Assembly (NCBI GenBank): GCA_024697425.1
Contig: JAILFT010000049.1
Location: forward strand, 1 to 51,010
Direction of reading: 5' to 3'
DNA length: 51,010 nt
DNA from: Butyrivibrio sp.
Lineage (GTDB): Bacteria; Bacillota; Clostridia; Lachnospirales; Lachnospiraceae
Made by a program: the position numbers and the translations under genes. The notes under the pieces were generated by a model, which was not told where the DNA came from, made no database searches, and saw nothing but the letters and a program-made list of their open reading frames with translations. Position 1 is the stretch's first letter, and the number at the start of each line of letters is the position of its first letter. This document shows positions 44,530 through 51,010 of the stretch, in pieces.

Positions 44530-44679
44530 GGCGTGGGAGAAAGGGGTGAAATATGAATAGTCTGTAAAGTTTATAAATGATCTTAATGAAAAATAAACAG
44601 GGTATGCACTACACCGACAAGTAAGGAATTTGCGGCATTGCGGAATGAGTGTGTTCAAGATATTCCACAATAAAGCAAA

Positions 44680-44693
44680 TGTAAGCTCTTACA
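44680..44693 (+). promoter_or_regulatory. LacI/cre-like operator upstream of kdgK
   Basis: TGTAAGCTCTTACA, arms TGTAAG/CTTACA, compares with the LacI/CcpA-type consensus TGTAANCGNTTACA except at the centre. It lies 11 bp before a TATATTAT -10-like stretch (44705-44712). Nothing else is apparent in 44530-44679. Confidence 0.55.
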
Positions 44694-44790
44694 TGCGAAT
44701 ATCCTATATTATAAGATGAGAGTACAAGAAACTTTCGACAATATGTCGAGGGAAGCCACTGTATTTTTTCACCAAAAAGGGGGACCTGCC

Positions 44791-45813
44791 ATGTGTGAGG
44801 GTAAATTCGATCTGCTGACCTTTGGAGAGATCATGCTCAGACTTTCTCCGCCCAATTACGAGCGCATGACCAGAGGAGATATTTTTGATAAAAGAGCCGG
44901 CGGCTCCGAGTTTAATGTTGCTTCGGGCGTTGCGCTTTTAGGACTTAGAACCGGCGTGATCTCAAGGATCCCGAAGAACGCGCTGGGTACTTTCATCAAG
45001 AACAGGATCAGATTCGAAGGGGTATCCGACGACTACCTTATATATGATGACTCCGATGATGCAAGACTTGGCATTTACTATTATGAAAACGGTGCGGCGC
45101 CAAGAAAGCCTTCCATCGTCTATGACAGAAAAAACTCATCAATTACCAGGATTTCCCTGGATGAACTGCCGCAGAGCATGTTCACTTCCACGAGGATGTT
45201 CCACACCAGCGGAATAACGCTGGCTCTTAACAGGAACACCTGCGAAGTGACTACTGAGATGATAAAACGATTCAAGAAGGGTGGGGCCACTGTTTCTTTT
45301 GACTGCAACTACAGGGCAAATCTCTGGAGCGAAGAAGAGGCCAGGGCGGCCATAAAGAATATTCTGCCCTATGTGGACGTTCTGTTTGTGTCGGAGGAGA
45401 CTTCAAGGCGAATGATGCAGAAGGAGGGAAGTCTCGCGGACATTATGAGAAGCTACACCACCGAATATCCCATCAAGGTGGTTTGCACAACCCAGCGTGA
45501 GGTCATAAGTCCCAGGAAGCACAATTTTACGTCTACCATCTACGATGCCGCGCAGGATAAACTTTTCACCGAGGAGCCCTACAGGAATATTGATGTTATC
45601 GACAGAATTGGCTCCGGGGATGCCTATGTTTCCGGCGTTCTCTACGGCCTCCTTAAATACAACGATGTGGAGAAGGCCCTTGAATACGGAAATGCAACTT
45701 CCAGCGTGAAGAACACAATCCCGGGAGACCTCCCCGCCAGCGATCTTAATGAGATCGACGGTATTATCAGAAACCACAAGGCTACTGGGCCGGTCAGCGA
45801 ACTGAACAGATAA
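44791..45813 (+). CDS. kdgK: PfkB-family sugar kinase, probably 2-keto-3-deoxygluconate kinase
   Basis: Phosphorylates 2-dehydro-3-deoxygluconate in uronate/pectin breakdown. The protein has 340 residues from the ATG at 44791, which has a GGGGG RBS. An in-frame ATG at 44716 has none and lies almost on the predicted promoter. Seen: LLTFGEIMLRLSPP at the start, GGSEFNVASGVALLGL (PfkB signature 1, sugar-binding) and DRIGSGDAYVSGVLYG (PfkB signature 2, catalytic Asp in GSGD, about 270-285). FDCNYRANLW is typical of KDG kinases. The assignment rests on similarity in memory; another PfkB substrate is possible. Single gene with its own operator and terminator. Confidence 0.82.
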   Translation: MCEGKFDLLTFGEIMLRLSPPNYERMTRGDIFDKRAGGSEFNVASGVALLGLRTGVISRIPKNALGTFIKNRIRFEGVSDDYLIYDDSDDARLGIYYYENGAAPRKPSIVYDRKNSSITRISLDELPQSMFTSTRMFHTSGITLALNRNTCEVTTEMIKRFKKGGATVSFDCNYRANLWSEEEARAAIKNILPYVDVLFVSEETSRRMMQKEGSLADIMRSYTTEYPIKVVCTTQREVISPRKHNFTSTIYDAAQDKLFTEEPYRNIDVIDRIGSGDAYVSGVLYGLLKYNDVEKALEYGNATSSVKNTIPGDLPASDLNEIDGIIRNHKATGPVSELNR

Positions 45814-45866
45814 TGGCGGATGTGGACATTTCATTTTGGCTTATATTACTTAACGGACCAATGATA

Positions 45867-45901
45867 CGGCAGCTGTGATATACTCGCAGCTGCTGTTTTT
45901 G
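45867..45901 (+). terminator. Terminator after kdgK
   Basis: A 9-bp stem CGGCAGCTG (45867-45875) with CAGCTGCTG (45887-45895), including one wobble, then TTTTT. Confidence 0.85.
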
Positions 45902-45916
45902 TGCTCTATTTCTTTA

Positions 45917-45954
45917 GAAATCTTAAGAAATTTCGACGGTAAATCTTAAGATTT
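45917..45954. repeat. Palindromes built on ATCTTAAG upstream of the toxin-antitoxin genes
   Basis: AAATCTTAAGATTT (45941-45954) is a perfect 14-bp palindrome. GAAATCTTAAG at 45917-45927 repeats its half. They lie 80-110 bp before the higB promoter. Confidence 0.5.
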
Positions 45955-46030
45955 GTCTGGTATTCTGTTTAAGTCTGCTCCAATCGGAGCAACCGCTGCA
46001 ATCCCACTTGGCGGAATCATCCAACAAAGA

Positions 46031-46060
46031 TTGACACCCTATTAGATGGGGCAATAAAAT
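46031..46060 (+). promoter_or_regulatory. Promoter of the higBA-like operon
   Basis: TTGACA (46031-46036), an 18-bp spacer and TAAAAT (46055-46060), immediately before the RBS AGGAGG at 46070-46075. Confidence 0.7.
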
Positions 46061-46078
46061 GGTAGTATCAGGAGGAAT

Positions 46079-46429
46079 ATGACAAAAACATTTATACAGA
46101 CCAGCGAGTTCTCAAGTAATTGGGACAGGCTTGGTTTTGACGATGAGGACCTACGCTGGTTAGAAAATGAAATAATGAAGGATCCGAGAAAGTATCCTGT
46201 TATTAAAGGCACAGGTAGCCTTAGGAAAGCACGAATCGCATTGAATAACAGAGGGAAAAGTAAAAGTGCACGAGTATGTTATGTTGATTTTGTTATTGCA
46301 GAAACGGTATATTTGATAACTGTATATGGGAAGAATGAGAAAGATAATCTTTCTATGCAGGAAAGGCGTGATATCAAAAAGATGATTGAGGCATTGGAGA
46401 GGAATCTGGGAGGTAAACGAGATGAATAA
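46079..46429 (+). CDS. HigB/RelE-type toxin
   Basis: A small basic protein of 116 residues. It has the RelE/HigB-superfamily look: TSEFSSNWDRLGF, then ENEIMKDPRKYPVIKGTGSLRKARIAL (the G-x-G-x-RKAR stretch of these mRNA interferases), then ARVCYVDFVIAETVYLITVYGKNEKDNLS with the terminal beta-strand and Lys-rich end. Members cut mRNA at the ribosome in type II toxin-antitoxin systems. The toxin comes first and overlaps an XRE-type antitoxin by 8 nt, as in higBA. The RBS AGGAGGAAT is very close to the promoter, leaving a short leader. Confidence 0.85.
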   Translation: MTKTFIQTSEFSSNWDRLGFDDEDLRWLENEIMKDPRKYPVIKGTGSLRKARIALNNRGKSKSARVCYVDFVIAETVYLITVYGKNEKDNLSMQERRDIKKMIEALERNLGGKRDE

Positions 46430-46757
46430 GAAGAGTGTTTATGACAGCATAATGGCGGGACTTAATGAAGCGCTTGAAGACTCTGCCAGCAAAAAGCCTA
46501 TTCTGAAGCGCCACAAGGTTATTGTGGAACCAATCAAGACATACAAAGCTGACGATGTAAAACGAATACGGAATACTACAGGAATGTCGCAGAAGACATT
46601 TGCCAGTTACCTTGGGGTGTCATGTAAAACTGTAGAGGCATGGGAGGCTGGGACAAATAGGCCATCAGGGATTGCCAGCAGATTCTTGATGATGATAGAG
46701 ATGGATAAGGACCTGGTAATTAAATACCCTTTTGTCAGCAATGCAGTAATGAAGTAA
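46422..46757 (+). CDS. HigA-type XRE-family antitoxin
   Basis: A 111-residue helix-turn-helix protein. The N-terminal part (1-48) is charged and probably flexible. The C-terminal XRE/HTH_3 domain spans about 48-95 and has DVKRIRNTTGMSQKTFASYLGV and VEAWEAGTNRPSG, the standard helix 2/3 recognition pattern. It would neutralise the upstream toxin and repress the operon. The ATG at 46422 has GGGAGG upstream and overlaps the toxin stop by 8 nt. A terminator follows. Confidence 0.87.
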   Translation: MNKKSVYDSIMAGLNEALEDSASKKPILKRHKVIVEPIKTYKADDVKRIRNTTGMSQKTFASYLGVSCKTVEAWEAGTNRPSGIASRFLMMIEMDKDLVIKYPFVSNAVMK

Positions 46758-46826
46758 CAGGAACATATTAGTGCCAGTACAGAGTCAGATAAGAGAACCA
46801 GATTATTATTGTAAAAGACATAACAA

Positions 46827-46871
46827 TCCCCCACCACTCATGTATATTCCAGTGAGCAGTGGGGGAGTTTT
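46827..46871. terminator. Bidirectional terminator between the antitoxin and the Ca-loop gene
   Basis: TCCCCCAC (46827-46834) pairs with GTGGGGGA (46859-46866). Inner CTCA/TGAG is separated from the outer stem by a CA/CA internal loop. A T-run follows on the plus strand. Confidence 0.8.
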
Positions 46872-46922
46872 AATTAAGAAATCGTGTAAATAAGCATATG
46901 GTTGAGAGAATGACACATCGGT

Positions 46923-48062
46923 TTACAGCGCTGCCAGGTCTACCTGCTGGACGGTGCCAACGCCACCGCTCTCCTTCAGGAAGATGCCGGAGGAGCGGGT
47001 CACGCCGGTGACTCTGAAATCAGCAGCCCCTGCGCCGATAAGTCCGTCAGCCCCTGCGCTGCCAAGACCTGATCCGCCGAATCCGCCAAGGCCATTAGCG
47101 CCGCCAAATCCGCCGAAGTGACTAAACTGCGTTTCGGCGCTGCCAAGATAGATGGCGCCTACGTCGGCTTCCTTGAGGCTAAGCAGTGTATCGGTGCCGT
47201 CTTCGCCACGGATCCAGACACGGAGCTGATCGTAGATTTCGTCGCTCTCGTCGATCCAGCCGTTACCGTCGCCATCGTACCCGCGAAGGTCCTCGAAGCC
47301 GTTGCCGCTCTTTGCTCCGAAGAGCTCCGAGCCGTCCCCGATCTTGCCGTCGCCGTTGCGGTCATAGGCAAGGAATCCGCTGCCGGCGCCAAGGTTTGAT
47401 ACCTTATCATCAACGCCGTCGCAGTCCAGGTCGAAGTAGAAGGACTGGTCACTGATATGTGTCACGCCGCTGTCCACGTTGATGACCAGGGGATCGATGA
47501 GGTTCACAACCGAACTTGTGCTGATTCCTGCGTATTCGCACAGGCGCCTGGACATGGAGAACTGAACCCCGAAGTCGATGACGCGGCCATCCTCGGTGAG
47601 AGCAGTACCACTGCCATTAAAGGTGGTAGTTTCTTCCTCCATATGAACCGCAGTTACCGTAGTGGTCCGCACGAAGGAGCCGCCACTCAGCATATTTGCA
47701 GTGTTCTCCAGAGCACCCTGATAGCCGCGCTTGCTGCCGCCTCCGTCCAGGAGCTGCAGGAGCCGCAGGATACGCTCCAATAGAGTTGTCCGAAGATTGG
47801 CAATCTGTTCCTCCAGTGACGACTCCATGGGAGAGAGGTAATCTGATCGTGAAGGTTTAAGCGACGTGTAGCTTTCGCTGTTAAGCGGCAGATCACCCCG
47901 GCCGAACTCTGTGATATCTACAGAATCCAGCTTTTTTTCCTGGTCAATAAGACTGTCCATAAAGGATCCCCGGGTTACCACGCCGCTTTGGATGGTCACG
48001 GTGTTCTCCTCATAGTAGGTCCGGTTGGAGACCAGGTTTACGTTACTTTGTGCAATTTTCAT
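46923..48062 (-). CDS. Ca2+-loop (RTX/EF-hand-like) protein next to flagellar genes
   Basis: A 379-residue protein without a signal peptide or membrane helix. The N-terminal half (1-190) has a helical part (SSLEEQIANLRTTLLERIL, about 80-110) and a segment of beta-like sequence. Residues about 205-285 carry three calcium-type loops: DLDCDGVDD, DRNGDGKIGDGSELFG and DGDGNGWIDESDE followed by QLRVW. This is the pattern seen near the ends of some RTX/hemolysin-type proteins and in dockerin-like loops. The tail is Gly-rich (GGFGGANGLGGFGG). RBS AAGGAGGT. The upstream region has a GCCGATAT box on its strand, the -10 of flagellar sigma-28 promoters. The role is unknown, possibly flagellum- or surface-associated. 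Confidence 0.72.
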   Translation of the reverse strand: MKIAQSNVNLVSNRTYYEENTVTIQSGVVTRGSFMDSLIDQEKKLDSVDITEFGRGDLPLNSESYTSLKPSRSDYLSPMESSLEEQIANLRTTLLERILRLLQLLDGGGSKRGYQGALENTANMLSGGSFVRTTTVTAVHMEEETTTFNGSGTALTEDGRVIDFGVQFSMSRRLCEYAGISTSSVVNLIDPLVINVDSGVTHISDQSFYFDLDCDGVDDKVSNLGAGSGFLAYDRNGDGKIGDGSELFGAKSGNGFEDLRGYDGDGNGWIDESDEIYDQLRVWIRGEDGTDTLLSLKEADVGAIYLGSAETQFSHFGGFGGANGLGGFGGSGLGSAGADGLIGAGAADFRVTGVTRSSGIFLKESGGVGTVQQVDLAAL

Positions 48063-48173
48063 GGTACCTCCTTATCTTTCTGCGAAGGTCCATGGCACAA
48101 AAAAATGAACCTTCACGTTTGATGAAGATTTCTCATCCATGAAGATCCATGCTTTCCATAGCTGTCAAAAAAT

Positions 48174-48181
48174 ATATCGGC
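48174..48181 (-). promoter_or_regulatory. Sigma-28-like -10 box before the Ca-loop gene
   Basis: GCCGATAT on the minus strand (complement ATATCGGC at 48174-48181), 112 bp before the ATG. No good TAAA -35 lies at the 15-bp distance, so this is only a partial match. Confidence 0.4.
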
Positions 48182-48294
48182 ATAGTTCTTTTCCCTCAAT
48201 ACATCTAAATGAAAAGACTAAATATTCTGACATTTTAATCTGCGATGTTCAGAGCCAAGACTCGAAAATTATAAAAAAAAAATAAAAAATGCCC

Positions 48295-48321
48295 TAAAGT
48301 TTTTTCTAAAAGGGTCGATAT
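48295..48321 (+). promoter_or_regulatory. Sigma-28 (flagellar) promoter 1 of flgM
   Basis: TAAA (48295-48298), a 15-bp spacer and GTCGATAT (48314-48321), one change from the TAAA-N15-GCCGATAT consensus of sigma-D/FliA. Confidence 0.75.
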
Positions 48322-48469
48322 ATTTAACGACGGAACGAATGGGCAGGATGAAAAAGCCCGGAATTGTAAGGAAACAAGCGTAACTGATAACATTTTAATA
48401 TATGCCCTGAAAGTTTTTGGATCATTATTTTCAGCCCGAAGGTTTGGGGGAAAACTTTTCGGAAAAAGC

Positions 48470-48496
48470 TAAAGTAATGGAGACTTCTACCGATAA
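48470..48496 (+). promoter_or_regulatory. Sigma-28 (flagellar) promoter 2 of flgM
   Basis: TAAAGTAA at 48470-48477 (TAAA 48470-48473), a 15-bp spacer after TAAA and ACCGATAA (48489-48496), 44 bp before the flgM ATG. Apart from these promoter elements, 48063-48539 holds no gene that I can support. Confidence 0.75.
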
Positions 48497-48539
48497 ATGT
48501 AGTAGAAAACAAAAATCTTCCAGGGAAGGAGGAAAAGAT

Positions 48540-48818
48540 ATGCGAATAGAAGCATACAGTCAGGTTCAGCAGATTTACTCAAACAACAAAGTAAGCAAAC
48601 CACAGGCAACAAAGAAGACCGGTGATGTACGCGATACAGTATCGTTCTCTTCGATTGGAAAAGATATCCAGGTTGCTAAACAGGCTGTGAACAATGCACC
48701 CGACATCAGGGAAGATAAGGTTGCATCGTTAAAAGCTGCTATTAAAAATGGTACTTATGATGTGAGTGGAGAGGCTTTTGCTGATAAGTTACTGGCAAAA
48801 TACGACGAGCTTTTCTAA
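48540..48818 (+). CDS. flgM: Anti-sigma-28 factor FlgM
   Basis: Holds sigma-28 inactive until the hook-basal body is complete. It is 92 residues, the usual small FlgM size. The N-terminal part is disordered-type (SQVQQIYSNNKVSKPQATKK). DTVSFSSIGKDIQVAKQAV is the FlgM N-motif (SxxAKEL-like). The C-terminal sigma-binding helices are VASLKAAIKNGTYDVSGEAFADKLLAKY. The ATG at 48540 has GGAAGGAGG. Two sigma-28 promoters upstream give the usual feedback loop. It starts the flgM-flgN-flgK order. Confidence 0.92.
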   Translation: MRIEAYSQVQQIYSNNKVSKPQATKKTGDVRDTVSFSSIGKDIQVAKQAVNNAPDIREDKVASLKAAIKNGTYDVSGEAFADKLLAKYDELF

Positions 48819-48854
48819 AGCACTACATCAATTTAATACAGGAGGATGATCTCA

Positions 48855-49373
48855 GTGGCTAGTTTAGTCGAGAATCTGGTTGAGGTACTTGACCAGGAAT
48901 GCACATTGTACGAGAAATTACTGGGATTATCGAGCCGCAAGACAACCATTATCATTAAAGGTGATCTTGAGGCACTTGCAGGAATCACGGATGAGGAGCA
49001 GTGCATAATCGGCAGTATCCAGGGGCTGGAGAAACAGCGCGAAACAGCCATGAAGGATATTGCGAATGTACTTAACAAGGATGTTAATTCATTAAAACTG
49101 ACCGAGCTGATCCAGATATTGGACAAAAGACCTGTGGATCAGAAGAAACTGGCATTCCAACGCGATAGGCTCGTTGGCGTTGCGGAAAATGTCAGACGTG
49201 TAAACGGACAGAACCAGCAGTTACTGGAAAGTTCCTTAGAGATGGTTCAGTTCGAAATGAACATCATCCAGGCGGCTAAAATGGCTCCACAGACGGCGAA
49301 TTACTCAAGAGCTGCAGGCACTACAGGCGAATGTTTAGGTTACACATCGGGCGGGTTTGATGCAAAGCAGTAA
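48855..49373 (+). CDS. flgN: FlgN-family flagellar chaperone
   Basis: A cytosolic chaperone for the hook-associated proteins FlgK and FlgL. It is 172 residues if started at GTG 48855, which is 9 nt after GGAGG; an ATG at 48846 overlaps the RBS and is unlikely. The protein is almost all helical, with ASLVENLVEVLDQECTLYEKLLGLSSRK at the start, a coiled-coil pattern through about residue 130, and the FlgN-typical NQQLLESSLEMVQFEMN in the C-terminal third. It lies directly before flgK, its client, which supports the call. Confidence 0.88.
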   Translation: MASLVENLVEVLDQECTLYEKLLGLSSRKTTIIIKGDLEALAGITDEEQCIIGSIQGLEKQRETAMKDIANVLNKDVNSLKLTELIQILDKRPVDQKKLAFQRDRLVGVAENVRRVNGQNQQLLESSLEMVQFEMNIIQAAKMAPQTANYSRAAGTTGECLGYTSGGFDAKQ

Positions 49374-49396
49374 CGTACCACTTTCAAAGTGGTACG
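49374..49396 (+). repeat. Hairpin right after the flgN stop
   Basis: CGTACCACT (49374-49382) pairs with AGTGGTACG (49388-49396), loop TTCAA. No T-tract follows, so it looks like an mRNA stability or processing element. Confidence 0.6.
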
Positions 49397-49453
49397 GATG
49401 CATGTAGATAATCCACCCGGGTGAATACCGTAGAATCGCGGTAGTGTCTTTTT

Positions 49454-49607
49454 TGCGCGATAAATTGAGCGAGCGAACAAACATTTGCACTTGTGCAAAA
49501 TGTTTGATTCGTGAAGCGAGATAACGTACATGAGGAAGTAGCATGCAGTGCGGATTCCGAATGTACGTAGGATTGCGGGAGCGCAGCGGAGCAATCCGTA
49601 TCGCGCA
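49454..49607 (+). ncRNA. Multi-branched foldable element upstream of flgK (unrecognised)
   Basis: A closing helix TGCGCGATA (49454-49462) with TATCGCGCA (49599-49607) encloses three hairpins. Hairpin A is 49474-49511 (17 bp with two bulges, arms CGAACAAACATTTGCAC and complement). Hairpin B is ACGTACAT (49524-49531) with ATGTACGT (49561-49568), then a GA/GA internal loop and GGAA/TTCC. Hairpin C is GGATTGC (49570-49576) with GCAATCC (49591-49597). The flgK RBS follows within 10 nt. Whether it acts as RNA or DNA is not shown. Confidence 0.5.
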
Positions 49608-49630
49608 CTTATATTAGGAGGACCATCAAC

Positions 49631-51010
49631 ATGTCACTCATGGCCAACTTATATGTGGGAGCTTCAGGACTGACGGTTTCCCAGAACGCCCTGAATACCA
49701 CGGCCCACAACATGGCAAACCTTGATACCACAGGTTATACAAGGCAGCAGGTTTCCCAGGGAACCAGGGCGTATCAGACCATAGAAAGAAAATACAACAC
49801 CATCGCCCTGAAGCAGATAGGAACCGGCGTTAACTACAATAATTGTATGCAGGTAAGAAGCACCTTCCTGGATCTTTCTTATAGGACAGAGACCGGAAGA
49901 GGTGCCTTTTATGATGTTTCCCTGAAGGCCATTGAGGAGATTGAGGACCAGCTGCAGGAGATGAACGGATCGGAATTCGCCCAGTCCATGAACAACCTCT
50001 GGGTTTCGGTTCAGGAACTGGCAAAAGACCCGTGCTCAGCCGTTACACAGAGTTCCTTCGTTACAAGAGCAAACGAGTTTTTGACAAGAGCAAAGAGCGT
50101 GTACGACGGACTTACCGATTACCAGGAGAACCTTGATTCCACGGTAAAAGATATGGTGGATAACATCAACAAGTACGGCGACAGAATTCAGCAGCTCAAT
50201 CTTGATATCGTGGACATCGAGTCCGGCAAACAGGAAAAGGCCAACGATCTTCGAGATGAGAGAAACCTCCTTCTTGATAAGCTGGCTGAATATGGAAAGA
50301 TAGATTATCAGGAAGACATTTTCGGAAATGTGCTGGTTCTTTTCGAAGGAGCTTCATTTATAACTTCCGATCATGTCAACCATATGGCAATAGATACAAG
50401 CCTCTCGGAGGATGACGGAGGAACAGCTGCAGGATATGCAACACCTTATTGGGAGTACGCAGCGAAGACAGAGATCAAGCCCGACGGAAGAAAAGAAGTT
50501 GTTTCCATCAAAGGCGCACATGTTTTTGACCTGACACAGCCTGTATCCACAGTTACCAACACCGACATCGGCAAGCTCAAGTCTGTACTCCTTGCAAGAG
50601 GCGATCACCAGGCAACCTACCACGACATCATGGAAGATCCTCAGCACTACAGCGACAGGATTTCCCAGTCGGTTATCATGAATGTTCAGGCCGAGTTCGA
50701 CAACATGGTCCACAACATGATGACAGCCATTAACGACATTATGACAATGGCAGAGAGCAATCCCGCTACACTTGATCCTTCAAAGGGTGCGGCTTCCGAC
50801 TTCACACTTTTTGTCTGTGCCAACCCTACTGACAGACTTATCTACAACATAGGTAAGGACGAGCTTGGGAACGTCAAGTATCCGGCAGGTGAGATCCCTA
50901 CAGGCTTTACCATCAAGAACTCCCAGGTGAATCCGCTGATGGTTCAGGAGCCGACTCTTTTCACCTTCAGGACCATAGACGGAAACGAAGACAACGCCAC
51001 CACCACTAAG
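49631..51010 (+). CDS. flgK: Flagellar hook-associated protein 1, C-terminus outside the window
   Basis: Joins hook and filament and is exported by the flagellar type III system. The frame is open from ATG 49631 (RBS TAGGAGGACC) to the window edge: 460 codons, no stop. It starts MSLMANLYVGASGLTVSQNALNTTAHNMANLDTTGYTRQQ (shown by parts: GASGLTVSQNALNTT, AHNMANLDTTGYTRQQV), the flg_bb_rod-type N-terminus shared by FlgK and FlgE. Then follow NNLWVSVQELAKDP and NKYGDRIQQLNLDIV, both typical of FlgK. The C-terminal D0 helix is beyond the window. Confidence 0.95.
   Translation, partial: MSLMANLYVGASGLTVSQNALNTTAHNMANLDTTGYTRQQVSQGTRAYQTIERKYNTIALKQIGTGVNYNNCMQVRSTFLDLSYRTETGRGAFYDVSLKAIEEIEDQLQEMNGSEFAQSMNNLWVSVQELAKDPCSAVTQSSFVTRANEFLTRAKSVYDGLTDYQENLDSTVKDMVDNINKYGDRIQQLNLDIVDIESGKQEKANDLRDERNLLLDKLAEYGKIDYQEDIFGNVLVLFEGASFITSDHVNHMAIDTSLSEDDGGTAAGYATPYWEYAAKTEIKPDGRKEVVSIKGAHVFDLTQPVSTVTNTDIGKLKSVLLARGDHQATYHDIMEDPQHYSDRISQSVIMNVQAEFDNMVHNMMTAINDIMTMAESNPATLDPSKGAASDFTLFVCANPTDRLIYNIGKDELGNVKYPAGEIPTGFTIKNSQVNPLMVQEPTLFTFRTIDGNEDNATTTK

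Overview
The window looks like a chromosome segment of a motile, Gram-positive, rumen- or gut-type Lachnospiraceae (Butyrivibrio-like). This is inferred from gene content: SpoVG, DnaD/DnaI primosome proteins, a DUF6465 histone-like protein, a GlgC/GlgD pair, YesM/YesN signalling, very large InlB-repeat surface proteins, and sigma-28-type flagellar promoters. I could not run any search, so the taxonomy is an inference.

Layout. 1-977 (-) is the N-terminal part of a TrkH/KtrB potassium transporter, followed by a stand-alone tRNA-Ser(CGA) with its own promoter and terminator. 1324-3711 (+) is a nucleotide-sugar pair (UDPGP-type uridylyltransferase and galE). 3890-5866 is a membrane-anchored HtrA protease with a long cytoplasmic YGQ-rich low-complexity arm. 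6048-10942 is a tightly packed signalling operon: an AraC-type response regulator, two lipoprotein solute-binding proteins and a YesM-type histidine kinase, with no transporter permease or ATPase. 11039-20383 encodes a 3114-residue secreted InlB-repeat protein. 20536-21885 holds a LUD-domain protein and a HAD phosphatase.

22003-27297 (-) is housekeeping: PRPP synthetase, the helicase loader DnaI, DnaD and MurC. DnaA-box-like 9-mers lie between murC and dnaD. 27507-35070 (+) holds glgC-glgD, spoVG, pth and mfd. The prs/spoVG/pth/mfd content recalls the Bacillus subtilis spoVG-gcaD-prs-ctc-pth-mfd neighbourhood. 35071-36464 is an accessory-looking stretch with an 11-copy GGCAC(A) site array, an apparently truncated gene and tandem repeats. 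It is followed by an aminotransferase, a PAP2 phosphatase and the DUF6465 protein.

39465-44449 is a second InlB-repeat surface protein, split by a frameshift. Then come a KDG kinase with a LacI/cre-like operator, a HigBA-type toxin-antitoxin pair, and a Ca-loop protein on the minus strand. Last is a flagellar block (flgM, flgN, start of flgK) driven by two good sigma-28 promoters. A 150-bp stretch just before flgK can fold into a multi-branched structure.

The observations most worth follow-up are the HK/RR/two-SBP module, the DnaA-box cluster before dnaD-dnaI, the GGCACA array, the foldable flgN-flgK spacer, the FUS-like arm on HtrA, and a 42-bp repeat found directly after two unrelated terminators.
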